A stretch of 44,457 nucleotides of DNA from Syntrophorhabdus sp. PtaB.Bin047 (GCA_002067235.1 MVQP01000016.1:1-44457), one strand, 5' to 3'. Counted from the stretch's first letter, positions 7,758-15,748 are shown. Translations and numbers: made by a program. The notes: generated by a model not told the origin, from the letters alone.

Positions 7758-8629
7758 TATTTCAGTTTATGCTTCTTTGCCCATTTCGCTACGTCGATGG
7801 GGCTTTCGAGGACCTCAACCCCGGCGGCGCGGAGGGCTTCGTGTTTACCTGCGTGGGTGCCGGCGCTGCCGCGCACTATGGCGCCGGCATGGCCCATCTT
7901 CTTGCCCTGAGGCGAATAACGGCCCGCAATGTAAGCCGCGACAGGTTTCGACATCTTGCGCGCGATGAAACCGGCAGCCTTTTCCTCCTGCTCTCCGCCG
8001 ACCTCTCCGACGACGATGACCGCGTCCGTGTCCTTGTCATTTTCGAAGAGCTCCAGGATATCCGCAAGGTTTCTGAGAACCACCGGGTCGGCGCCCATGC
8101 CCACGACGGTGCTTTGCCCGACATTCGTTTCGGACAGTATGCCGGCGAACTCATAGGAGAGGGTTCCGCTCCGCGATATGATGCCCACCCGTCCCGGGGC
8201 GAAGAGGGATGCCGGCATGATGCCCATCTTGCCCATCCCGGGGACAAGGATGCCGGGAGTTGTCGGGCCGAGGGCGAAAACGCCTTTTTCCATGGCATAA
8301 CTGCGCATCTTCAGGACGTCCTTGACGGGGATGTGTTCGGGGACGATGACGATGAGTTTCACTCCGGCGTCGATCGTCTCGAGGAAGGCGTCGAGGACGA
8401 AGGCCGCGGGAACAAAGAACACCGAAGCGTTGGCCCCCGTTTCCTTCACGGCTTCAAGGACGCTGTCGAAGACGGGCACGCCCTCGACCGTCGTTCCGCC
8501 TTTGCCGGGTGTGACGCCGCCCACGACTCGTGTGCCGTATTCAAGCATCCAGTGTGTCTGGGCGCTTCCGATGCGGCCGGTGATGCCCTGTACTATAACA
8601 CGTGTGGAATCGTTCATGAGTATGCTCAT
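7757..8629 (-). CDS. sucD: Succinyl-CoA ligase (ADP-forming) alpha-type subunit
   Basis: A 290-residue SucD homologue of normal length. The phosphorylated histidine is His247 in GKKMGHAGAIV, and the N-terminal CoA-binding Rossmann half starts VIVQGITGRIGS. It would pair with the SucC-type subunit encoded 43 bases upstream to make an acyl-CoA synthetase that conserves a thioester as ATP. One deviation: the CoA-site segment usually written GPNCPG reads GPTTPG (121-126), losing the conserved cysteine, so the acyl group may not be succinyl. A GAGG site precedes the chosen ATG. Confidence 0.88.
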   Translation of the reverse strand: MSILMNDSTRVIVQGITGRIGSAQTHWMLEYGTRVVGGVTPGKGGTTVEGVPVFDSVLEAVKETGANASVFFVPAAFVLDAFLETIDAGVKLIVIVPEHIPVKDVLKMRSYAMEKGVFALGPTTPGILVPGMGKMGIMPASLFAPGRVGIISRSGTLSYEFAGILSETNVGQSTVVGMGADPVVLRNLADILELFENDKDTDAVIVVGEVGGEQEEKAAGFIARKMSKPVAAYIAGRYSPQGKKMGHAGAIVRGSAGTHAGKHEALRAAGVEVLESPIDVAKWAKKHKLK

Positions 8630-8672
8630 AGGAAAACCTCATATGCTTTCATGTTTGTGTCCTGCGTCGCGA

Positions 8673-9857
8673 TCATGCGCGTTTCGCCCCGGTTTTTGCC
8701 CTCCCGGCACCGCTCTTCCCGCCCGGTCCGACGAGCTTGTAAAGGACGTCCACAGCCTTTTCAGTGGCCGCTTCGGTCACGACATGAACGCCGCCGGATT
8801 TGAATATCTCCCACGTCTCTTCCTGGCGGTTGCCCAGCGCCTTGGCGACAACGGGGATCCTGACGTTGTGCTCCTGCATATACCGGATAACACCTTTCGC
8901 ACCCTCGTGGATGGGGTTGATGCCGCCGTAGACATTGATGAATATGCCCCTCAGGTCGGGCTTCATCATGATAAGCTCCATGCACCGGTACAGAAGGTCC
9001 GCCGTTATACCTCCGCCTGTCTCGAGGAAGTTCGCCGGCTTCATCTTCTGACCGATGATGTCCATGGATGCCATGCCCAGGCCCGCTCCCGAGGATATGA
9101 GACCTATGTCGCCGTCGAGGTCCACGTAGGTCACGCCGATCTCCCTGCCTCTTCTCTCCAGGGGGTTTTCGATGCGGTCGACACGGTCGGGCAGAGGGAA
9201 ACGTATCCGCGAGAGGGCGGAATCGTCCACTTCCAGGACGGCGTCAACGGCCATCAGCGCACCGTTCGACAACACGACGAGGGGGTTGATCTCGGCAATG
9301 AGTGCCTCGTACCGTGTGGCGATATGGTAAAGCTGGCCGATTATTTCGCTCCAAGGAGTGATGAGCTTCTGCTCGAGGCCGAGCATCCTCAGGAGGCTCC
9401 GTGCCTGGTAGGGATAATAGCCGAAAGATGGTTCGATATGGATGGCGGCTATCTTCTCCGGCGATGTCTTGGCCGTCTCCTCGATGAGTACACCACCCTC
9501 GGTGCTGACGACGATGACGGGCTTGCCAGAATAACCGTCCACCGTCATGCCGAGATACAGTTCCGTGGCAATGTCCACCTTCTGGCAGACCAGCGCCTTT
9601 CGAACGGGCATGCCCTTGATCTCGGAGTTGAAGAGGGTGTCCGCCGCCTCCTTCAGCTCGTCCGCGTTCGAGGCCGTCCTGATGCCCCCGGCAAGCCCGC
9701 GGCCCCCGACAAGGACCTGTGCCTTAATTATGACGGGATACCCTATCTCGCCGGCGGCGTGAAGTGCGTCGTGCATATCGCTGACGAGCTCACGGCGGGG
9801 AACAGGGATGCGGTTCTGTTCAAAAATGTCCAGTGCTTCATATTCGTGAAGTCTCAT
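8673..9857 (-). CDS. sucC: Succinyl-CoA ligase (ADP-forming) beta-type subunit
   Basis: A 394-residue ATP-grasp subunit matching SucC in length and order: N-terminal LHEYEALDIF, the nucleotide-binding VIIKAQVLVGGRG segment, and the C-terminal ligase half with SSGAGLGMASMDII and GGGITADLLY (where family members have NFLD.GGG; here NFLETGGG) followed by FINVYGGINP. With SucD it forms the heteromer that makes ATP from an acyl-CoA. It is first in a two-gene unit read from the promoter at 9924-9952, divergent from a GntR regulator gene. The tail after residue 380 is Lys/Ala rich. Confidence 0.9.
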   Translation of the reverse strand: MRLHEYEALDIFEQNRIPVPRRELVSDMHDALHAAGEIGYPVIIKAQVLVGGRGLAGGIRTASNADELKEAADTLFNSEIKGMPVRKALVCQKVDIATELYLGMTVDGYSGKPVIVVSTEGGVLIEETAKTSPEKIAAIHIEPSFGYYPYQARSLLRMLGLEQKLITPWSEIIGQLYHIATRYEALIAEINPLVVLSNGALMAVDAVLEVDDSALSRIRFPLPDRVDRIENPLERRGREIGVTYVDLDGDIGLISSGAGLGMASMDIIGQKMKPANFLETGGGITADLLYRCMELIMMKPDLRGIFINVYGGINPIHEGAKGVIRYMQEHNVRIPVVAKALGNRQEETWEIFKSGGVHVVTEAATEKAVDVLYKLVGPGGKSGAGRAKTGAKRA

Positions 9858-9889
9858 ATCGGATCCCTTTGTGTTGATTTGGCTTCAAA

Positions 9890-9918
9890 TGCAACCCGGC
9901 GTAACCCGGAGCTGCAAC
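9890..9918. promoter_or_regulatory. Direct-repeat operator candidate at the sucC start site
   Basis: TGCAAC occurs at 9890-9895 and 9913-9918 (23 bases apart), and AACCCGG at 9893-9899 and 9903-9909 (10 bases apart, one helical turn). The block covers the predicted +1 of the sucC promoter (near 9917), a position typical for a repressor. The divergent GntR gene is the obvious candidate binder, by inference only. Confidence 0.45.
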
Positions 9919-9923
9919 AAACA

Positions 9924-9952
9924 AGTATAGAAGTAATCTTCTTTGAAGTCAA
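9924..9952 (-). promoter_or_regulatory. sucCD promoter
   Basis: On the minus strand TTGACT (9952-9947, 5/6) is spaced 17 bases from TATACT (9929-9924, 5/6). This is a strong sigma-70-type promoter, with a start site near 9917 and a 60-base leader before the sucC ATG. Confidence 0.75.
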
Positions 9953-10066
9953 CGTTATTGATTAAGAATGTTATCAGAAAATGAATAAAAAAAAGAGGGG
10001 TGCGGTGTAGTGGAACTATGGGAGTGAGAAGACTGACAGGAGAGCGGCGGGAGCTGGACTTGCAGT

Positions 10067-10144
10067 GAGGATAGGACCTATAGGAGAATAGGACCAATGG
10101 GACATATAAGACCTATAGGTCCTATCCTCTTATTGGTCCTATTC
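10067..10144. repeat. Interleaved inverted repeats (A-B-A'-B'), unit ATAGGACC
   Basis: A = GAGGATAGGACCTATAGG (10067-10084) has its exact 18-bp complement at 10112-10129; B = GAATAGGACCAAT (10086-10098) has its exact 13-bp complement at 10132-10144. The order A-B-A'-B' is not a simple hairpin but the topology of a pseudoknot or of two alternative foldings; A and B share ATAGGACC. The element lies upstream of the GntR gene. Confidence 0.85.
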
Positions 10145-10222
10145 AATCCCTTGCTTTCCGTTCCCCCTTTCCTTTTTCAAAAATTTAATTGCATTTCTAA
10201 TTTCATTTGTGTAGAGTTACGC

Positions 10223-10918
10223 ATGGCACAGACAAAGACAAAGAAACAAACCAAGCAACCGGAAGACAGCAGTCAGGTCGCATACCAGGGTATTCGGCGG
10301 ATGATCTACACCAAGGAACTCGTGCCCGGACAGAAGATCGCCTACAGGGACCTGGGGGAAAAGCTCGACCTCAGCCCCACACCCATCATTCAGGCGTTGA
10401 AAAGGCTGGAGCTCCTCGGGTTTGTCTGCCACGAGCCGAACAGAGGGTTCTACATGTCTCCCTTCAGTCTCAAGGAGATCGAGGAGATCTACGAGATGCG
10501 GGAACTCATCGAGCCTTCACTGGTCGCAGACACGGTCCGGAACATCGACAAGAAGGGACTGGCGGACCTCAAGGCCGCGCTCGAGGCACATCTGTCGGCG
10601 GAACGGGACTTTTACCTGAAAGAGAGGCTCTTCAAGAACAGGGAGTTCCATCTGACCCTTGCATCGCTTTCGAAGAAGGAGACTCAGATACGCATACTCC
10701 ATAACCTCTTCGATATACTCTTTCTCAAGTACAGCGACCTGCCGAGGTCGTCGCTGGTCGCGACGGACCAGGAACATCAGGAGATATACGACGCCGTTGC
10801 GCTGCGGAGCATGGACCGGGCGCAGACGGTGCTGAAGAACCACGTGACGAATGTGAAGGTCCAGGTGCTGTCGAGCGTCCGCAAGATGCTCGCCGAACAG
10901 GAACGTTCCGAATTCTAG
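10223..10918 (+). CDS. GntR-family regulator (FCD subfamily)
   Basis: A 231-residue regulator. Residues about 20-85 form the winged helix-turn-helix (YRDLGEKLDLSPTPIIQALKR is the recognition region), followed by an all-helical ligand-binding FCD domain with the ELIEPSLVADTV helix and later His-containing helices (REFHLTLA, EHQEIYDAV) that usually hold a metal and an organic acid. I use the ATG at 10223, since the longer reading frame from 10097 starts in the repeat element. It is 43 bases upstream of the AbfD-like gene in the same direction and divergent from sucCD, so it probably controls one or both in response to a carboxylate. Confidence 0.87.
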   Translation: MAQTKTKKQTKQPEDSSQVAYQGIRRMIYTKELVPGQKIAYRDLGEKLDLSPTPIIQALKRLELLGFVCHEPNRGFYMSPFSLKEIEEIYEMRELIEPSLVADTVRNIDKKGLADLKAALEAHLSAERDFYLKERLFKNREFHLTLASLSKKETQIRILHNLFDILFLKYSDLPRSSLVATDQEHQEIYDAVALRSMDRAQTVLKNHVTNVKVQVLSSVRKMLAEQERSEF

Positions 10919-10961
10919 GAACACGCCCGGTATCGAATTTCAACTAGAGGAGGCAATTACT

Positions 10962-12392
10962 ATGGGTATCAAGACAAAGAACGAATATATCGAATCACTG
11001 CGGTCCCTCAAACCGACAGCCTACATGTTCGGCGAGAAGCTTACGAACATTGTCGACAACCCCCGTCTGCGCGCCGGCATTGAGGCGACAGGCGCAACAT
11101 ACGAGATGGCGGAGATCGATCCGGGCCTCATGATTACGACGAGCCCGCTCATCAATGAGCCGGTCAGCCGCTTCACCCTGCCGCCCTCCACCATAGAAGA
11201 CCTCGTTGCCCGCGTCAAGGTCAACCGCAGGGTAGCGAATCACGTGGGAACCTGTCACCAGAGGTGCACCGGGCTTGACTGCCTCACGGCACTGGCCATC
11301 GTGACCTATGATATCGACCAGAAATACAACACGGAATACTTTCCGAGGTTCCAGGAATTCCTGAAGCACATGCAGAGGAACGACCTTACCGGCAACGCGG
11401 GCGTCACGGACGTCAAGGGCGACCGTTCGCTCGCTCCCCACGAGCAGCCCGACAAGGACATGTTCGTCAGGGTGGTGGAAAGAAAGGCCGACGGCATCGT
11501 GGTACGCGGCGCCAAGGCCCACCAGACCGGGTCTCTTTCATCCCACGAGGTCATCGTTCTTCCTTCGCGGGCGATGAGCAAGGATGACAAGGACTACGCC
11601 CTTGCCTTTGCCGTTCCGGCTGACACAAAGGGCCTGATCCACGTCGTCGGACGCTCCAGCCTTGACATGAGGGAGCTCGACGGCTGCGACATCGGGAACG
11701 TGTACTATTCGAAGTACTGTCCCACGCTGATCTTCGACGATGTGTTCGTTCCCTGGGAAAGGGTGTTCATGTGCGGCGAGACGGAATTTGCCTCGGATAT
11801 GGTCGTGAAGTTCTCGTCCCTCCACCGCCAGAGCCATGGCGGCTGCAAGTCCGGCAAGATTGACTGCATGATCGGCTGCGCCCTGACGCTTATGGACTAC
11901 AACGGGACGACGAAGGTCGGCCACCTCAAGCAGAAGGTCATCGACATGATACACAGGGCGGAGACGCTTTACGGATGCTGCCTCGCCTCTTCCTACGAAG
12001 GAAGGAAGCAGCCTTCCGGCACCTACTTCATCGACACGGTGCTCGCCAACGCATCCAAGCTGCACGAGGGCAAGGAGATGGCCGAAGCGACGCGTCTCAT
12101 GATAGACGCCGCCGGCGGATTCGTCGCGGACCTTCCTTCCGACAGGGATTTTTCGAATCCCGAGATAGGAGACCTTTTGAAGAAATATCTGAAGGCCGTC
12201 GACAGCGTTCCCGTGGAGAAGCGTGTCAAGATGTACCGTCTCGCGGAGAAGCTGGCCCTCGAAAGCGCCGACACGATCTCCGACATCCATGGTGGCGGGT
12301 CTCCCGAGGCCCACAGGGTCACGATCTTCCGGGAAACGAACACGAACGACAAGAAGAAAGCAGCCAAACGGCTTGCAGGGATAGACGATTAG
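10962..12392 (+). CDS. 4-hydroxybutyryl-CoA dehydratase-like FAD/[4Fe-4S] enzyme
   Basis: A 476-residue member of the 4-hydroxybutyryl-CoA dehydratase/HpaB-like family (about 490 in Clostridium aminobutyricum AbfD). All four cluster ligands are present with correct spacing: Cys98, Cys102 (CHQRC), His288 and Cys295 (HRQSHGGC), as are the equivalents of Thr190 (Thr189) and Lys300 (Lys296). Three residues I recall as catalytic in AbfD differ in an ungapped alignment: Glu257 is Cys253, Tyr296 is His292, and Glu455 is Ser440. It therefore probably performs radical-type dehydration or isomerisation on a different acyl-CoA. It follows the GntR gene with a clear AGGAGG site and ends in a terminator. 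The name 4-hydroxybutyryl-CoA dehydratase should not be transferred without testing. Confidence 0.85.
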   Translation: MGIKTKNEYIESLRSLKPTAYMFGEKLTNIVDNPRLRAGIEATGATYEMAEIDPGLMITTSPLINEPVSRFTLPPSTIEDLVARVKVNRRVANHVGTCHQRCTGLDCLTALAIVTYDIDQKYNTEYFPRFQEFLKHMQRNDLTGNAGVTDVKGDRSLAPHEQPDKDMFVRVVERKADGIVVRGAKAHQTGSLSSHEVIVLPSRAMSKDDKDYALAFAVPADTKGLIHVVGRSSLDMRELDGCDIGNVYYSKYCPTLIFDDVFVPWERVFMCGETEFASDMVVKFSSLHRQSHGGCKSGKIDCMIGCALTLMDYNGTTKVGHLKQKVIDMIHRAETLYGCCLASSYEGRKQPSGTYFIDTVLANASKLHEGKEMAEATRLMIDAAGGFVADLPSDRDFSNPEIGDLLKKYLKAVDSVPVEKRVKMYRLAEKLALESADTISDIHGGGSPEAHRVTIFRETNTNDKKKAAKRLAGIDD

Positions 12393-12421
12393 TTTTCCAG
12401 ACAGTACCCGAAGAGACATTG

Positions 12422-12460
12422 AAGAGGCGGGGAGCTACAAGTTCTCCGCCTCTTTCTCTA
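12422..12460 (+). terminator. Terminator after the AbfD-like gene
   Basis: AAGAGGCGG (12422-12430) pairs with CCGCCTCTT (12446-12454), extended by further near-perfect pairs toward the loop and followed by TCTCTAT after a TCTT run. It separates the plus-strand dehydratase gene from the convergent TRAP permease gene and may work in both directions. Confidence 0.7.
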
Positions 12461-12482
12461 TGAATCTGAAGTCTTGTGTACG

Positions 12483-13790
12483 TCAGAATCTTATCAGTCC
12501 GGCGAAGTACGTTACAAGTTCCGGGAAGACCTCCAGAAGGATCATGGCGATGATGAATGACGGCAGGAACCAGATGACCCCCCTGAACACCGTCGACAAC
12601 TGGATATCCTTTGCCATACCGGAAACGACATAGGCGCTTATACCGACAGGTGGGGTGACCGCTCCCATCGTCGTGACAACGGTTATCATGACCCCGAACC
12701 ATATGGGGTCATAGCCCAGCCGCTGTGCCACGGGATAAAAGATGGGCACGGTGATGAGAAGGAAGGCAAGGGCATCCATGACACAGCCTCCTATCATGTA
12801 TATCACCATCATGGCCCAGAGGATCATCCAGCTTGCAACGGGAAGGTTTGAGACCCATTCCGCCGCCTCGTAGGGGAGCCTGGTCACGGCGAGGAAACGT
12901 CCGAAGACAACGGCGCCAGCCACGAGAAGAAAGATCATGCATGATATGCGGACGGTATCGATAATTGCGTTGACGAACCCTTTCCAGGTGAGCTTTCTGC
13001 GGAGCAGGGCGATGATTACTGCAACGACCGATCCGGCGGCGCCCGCTTCGGAGGGAGTGAAGTACCCCGCATACAGGCTGTACATGATAATCCCAAACAT
13101 GAGGACCATGTCTATGGCGTCAGGAAGCGCCTTGATCCTTTCCATAAGACTGAATTTCGGTCCCTGGGGTCCCCACGAGGGATGGACGATGCACATCAGG
13201 TAGACTATGGCCGCCATGATGGCCGCGAGGATGAGACCCGGAACGAAGCTGCCGAAGAAGAGTTTGCCGATCGACTCTCCCGTGTATATCCCATATACCA
13301 CGAGCACCACGCTGGGCGGTATCACGACGCCAAGGGTGGACCCCGCTGCTATGGATCCCGAGGACAATATGGGATCGTACTTGTATTTCTTCATTTCAGG
13401 CAGGGCGACGGAGGTCATTGTTGCAGCTGTTGCGGTATTGGAGCCGCATATGGCGGCAAAGCCCGCGCAGGCCATGATGGTCGTGATCCCGAGACCGCCC
13501 CTTACCCTGCCGAACCATTTGTATGCGGCGTTGTACAGCCGCTGGTTGACCTCGGAATAGAAGCAGATTTGACCCATGAAAATGAACATGGGGATGACTG
13601 TAAGGCCATAGGAAGAGAAGGTGTTCCACAGGTCGGTACCGATAAGGCCCAGAGCGGCATTCCAGTTGACCGCATAGACCATTCCGAGAAAACCCATGAG
13701 TCCCATGGCGAATCCGACGGGGATGCGCAGGAAGAGCATGACGAAAAGCATAAGGAATGTTCCGATCAGTCCGGTGAGAGGTGATATCAT
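12483..13790 (-). CDS. dctM: TRAP transporter large permease (DctM type)
   Basis: A 435-residue, very hydrophobic protein with about 12 membrane helices. Family segments include FLRIPVGFAMGLMG near the start, the GSNTATAATMTSVALPEM region and GVVIPPSVVLVVYGIYTGESIGKLFFG, matching the DctM core. It forms the sodium- or proton-driven channel of a tripartite ATP-independent transporter. Its start codon overlaps the stop of dctQ by four bases (ATGA), so the two are translationally coupled. Confidence 0.93.
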   Translation of the reverse strand: MISPLTGLIGTFLMLFVMLFLRIPVGFAMGLMGFLGMVYAVNWNAALGLIGTDLWNTFSSYGLTVIPMFIFMGQICFYSEVNQRLYNAAYKWFGRVRGGLGITTIMACAGFAAICGSNTATAATMTSVALPEMKKYKYDPILSSGSIAAGSTLGVVIPPSVVLVVYGIYTGESIGKLFFGSFVPGLILAAIMAAIVYLMCIVHPSWGPQGPKFSLMERIKALPDAIDMVLMFGIIMYSLYAGYFTPSEAGAAGSVVAVIIALLRRKLTWKGFVNAIIDTVRISCMIFLLVAGAVVFGRFLAVTRLPYEAAEWVSNLPVASWMILWAMMVIYMIGGCVMDALAFLLITVPIFYPVAQRLGYDPIWFGVMITVVTTMGAVTPPVGISAYVVSGMAKDIQLSTVFRGVIWFLPSFIIAMILLEVFPELVTYFAGLIRF

Positions 13791-14272
13791 GCTGCCACCT
13801 CCCTGTCGAAGAGCCGAATGAAGTCAACTAAGAGTGAAAAAGCAAGGGCCGCGAACCCTATTGCCAGACAATAGACGAAAGGATGATATATGATTTTCAA
13901 CGTTTCCGACAGCTCACCCGTTCTCGCTATCTTCATGCCCCATTTCAAGGTCTCCCAGCTGATGATCGCGAAGAACACGGTGTTGACGGAATAATTGAGC
14001 CCGTCGAGCAATCTGTTGACCTTCTTCGGGAACCTGTCGGTGAACATCGTCACGATTATATGGTCCTTTCTGATCTGGGTATAACCGAGAGCAAAGCCCG
14101 TCGCCGTTGCCCCGAAGAAACCGACAAGTTCGTAGGACCCCGGGATGGGGGAGTAGATGATTCTCAGAAACATATTACCGGCGGCAATCCCGGTGAGGGC
14201 GAGCACGGCAACACCACTGAAGAAGAGAAGAACCCTGTTGAGATAACCATTGAATTTGACGAGGTAATTCAT
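13787..14272 (-). CDS. dctQ: TRAP transporter small permease (DctQ type)
   Basis: A 161-residue protein with four predicted membrane helices, the normal DctQ architecture; the FGATATGFALGYTQIRKDHIIV segment in the middle is typical (the family's R.K.HI.V pattern). It bridges the binding protein and the large permease. GGAGG lies seven bases before the ATG. A strong hairpin separates it from dctP upstream. Confidence 0.9.
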   Translation of the reverse strand: MNYLVKFNGYLNRVLLFFSGVAVLALTGIAAGNMFLRIIYSPIPGSYELVGFFGATATGFALGYTQIRKDHIIVTMFTDRFPKKVNRLLDGLNYSVNTVFFAIISWETLKWGMKIARTGELSETLKIIYHPFVYCLAIGFAALAFSLLVDFIRLFDREVAA

Positions 14273-14320
14273 GAACAGCCTCCGGTATGTGGTGTATCAT
14301 GCAGATATCACGCAACTGCT

Positions 14321-14356
14321 CTCAATAGGTGCCCGGCAACCCGGGCACCTATTGAG
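14321..14356 (-). promoter_or_regulatory. Intra-operon hairpin between dctP and dctQ
   Basis: CTCAATAGGTGCCCGG (14321-14336) and its exact complement (14341-14356) form a perfect 16-bp stem with a 4-base loop. No U-run follows on the minus strand. Such hairpins after the binding-protein gene of transport operons usually protect the upstream message and lower expression of the permease genes, which would give more binding protein than permease. Confidence 0.75.
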
Positions 14357-14376
14357 CATACTTCCGTATGTTGTTC

Positions 14377-15414
14377 TTATTTCTTGTATTCTTTTTCGTA
14401 CTTGGCTTTTAAGTCGTATACGTCTTTGATGATCTGCTGGCCGGGCATGCCCGCGGCTGTCACCTTGGAAACGTACTCGTCAATGATGGGCTTGACCAGT
14501 TTCCGTATCTCGGCCTGGTCTTTGGCGGAGAAACTGAGGAGCTTATGGTTGTATTTTTCTTTCGACCACTTGAGCGCCTCCTTCACGTGGTCGTCAACAT
14601 AGGTCCCTGTCCAGAGAGCCTGTTCGCGTGAGGTCTCATCGAAGATCTTCTTGATGTCCGCAGGGAGGGAGTCCCATTTGGCCTTGTTCATGACGACGGC
14701 GAAGCTGACGACGAAGAGGTTTGACTCGGTGGCGTAGGGCAGGTAAGCTGCGAAGTTGAAATCCTTCAGGATCTCCATCGATGAAACGTTACCCTTCACG
14801 ACGCCCTTCTGTATGGCTTCGGGTGCCTCCGACTGGGGCATGCCCACCGGTATCGCGCCGAGGCGTTTAAGCACGGCGGCACCGGTACCCGAGGCCCTGA
14901 GCTCCATTCCCTTGAGGTCCGCGAGGGTCTTCACGGGGGTTTTTGTCATAAGGTCCGCGGGCGGGCAGGTAAAGAGAGTAAGTACTTTAACCTTTTCGAA
15001 TTCCTTGGGTTTATACTTCATTATCAGATCATAAAGGGCCATTGTGGCGGCTTTTGCACTTGTGAACCCTATCGGCAGGTCTATGGCCTCCGACAGAGGA
15101 AACCGTCCGGGCTGATAGCTCATGGCGAAATTCCCGATATCGGCGGTGCCGGCGACGACGCCGTCGAAGATGTTCTTGGCGGCGAGGAGCGTGCCACCCG
15201 GGAAGGTCTGGACCTTGACCCGTCCACCGGTTCTCTTCTCAATTTCTTTTGCCCATCGTTCCATCTGCACGCAGGGAAAGGTCGTAGCCGGTGGGAAATT
15301 GGCGTACGTAAGCGTTATCTTGGCTTGGCTTTGTACATTTCCCGGATACATGAGCAACGCGCCCAGTATCAGGACAGATAGACCGAGGATAAATACGGAT
15401 TTCTTACCCTTCAT
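14377..15414 (-). CDS. dctP: TRAP transporter periplasmic substrate-binding protein (DctP type)
   Basis: A 345-residue protein with an N-terminal signal peptide (KGKKS, a hydrophobic core to about residue 22, then NVQSQA). The mature part is a DctP-family binding protein with TFPGGTLL and a MELRASGTG motif whose Arg holds the ligand carboxylate in studied members. The ligand is therefore probably an organic acid. It is first in a minus-strand dctP-dctQ-dctM operon read divergently from the catabolic gene row that begins at 15930, which makes the substrate of that row (indole-3-acetate or a related aromatic acid) a reasonable guess. GAGGGGG precedes the ATG. Confidence 0.9.
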   Translation of the reverse strand: MKGKKSVFILGLSVLILGALLMYPGNVQSQAKITLTYANFPPATTFPCVQMERWAKEIEKRTGGRVKVQTFPGGTLLAAKNIFDGVVAGTADIGNFAMSYQPGRFPLSEAIDLPIGFTSAKAATMALYDLIMKYKPKEFEKVKVLTLFTCPPADLMTKTPVKTLADLKGMELRASGTGAAVLKRLGAIPVGMPQSEAPEAIQKGVVKGNVSSMEILKDFNFAAYLPYATESNLFVVSFAVVMNKAKWDSLPADIKKIFDETSREQALWTGTYVDDHVKEALKWSKEKYNHKLLSFSAKDQAEIRKLVKPIIDEYVSKVTAAGMPGQQIIKDVYDLKAKYEKEYKK

Positions 15415-15542
15415 GATAACCCCCTCGTATTGTGTTATTTACCCGCGAACGGGCCAACAAAATACTGCAAACAAAAACGCTTAAAATAAAGACGGGAGCG
15501 GCAGGCTGAGACCAGGATGGCGGGCGTTAGGAAATGCTTCTT

Positions 15543-15583
15543 GATACCCTCAACGGATCTGGACCGTTGACCCCCGGGGTATC
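15543..15583. repeat. Nested inverted repeat in the divergent region
   Basis: GATACCC (15543-15549) pairs with GGGTATC (15577-15583), and inside it TCAACGG (15550-15556) pairs with CCGTTGA (15564-15570) around a 7-base loop. The two stems stack with a short asymmetric internal loop. It could be a structured part of the dctP mRNA leader or a DNA operator. Confidence 0.6.
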
Positions 15584-15738
15584 ACTCCCCTGACACCCTT
15601 GAACAAACGCTTCCCGAATACACCCCAAAACCGGTTCTTTCGTAGCGCGAATCAGCAACAACTTAAACTACTATATTTCAGTAAAGACACCTGATCTCTG
15701 GTAACGTCCGGCTGCAAATCGTTTGCTCTTTAGAACCA

Positions 15739-15748
15739 TTGTATACAA
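15739..15748. promoter_or_regulatory. GntR-type operator candidate 1 (TTGTATACAA)
   Basis: A perfect 10-bp palindrome TTGTATACAA, about 31 bases upstream of the -35 box at 15780. It resembles operators reported for FCD-type GntR regulators (GTATAC core). A near copy lies at 15826-15835. Confidence 0.6.

Larger units (their letters stand above)
9858..10222. other. Divergent regulatory region sucC / GntR gene
   Basis: 365 bases without a gene. It holds the sucC promoter (9924-9952), a cluster of direct repeats at the predicted start site (9890-9918), and the interleaved inverted repeats at 10067-10144. An AT-rich stretch (10160-10215) before the GntR gene probably holds its promoter, but I cannot place the boxes with confidence. 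Confidence 0.6.

Noticed and set aside
10067..10144. CRISPR repeat fragment
   Set aside because: Repeats are inverted and of different length, with no regular spacers or cas genes.
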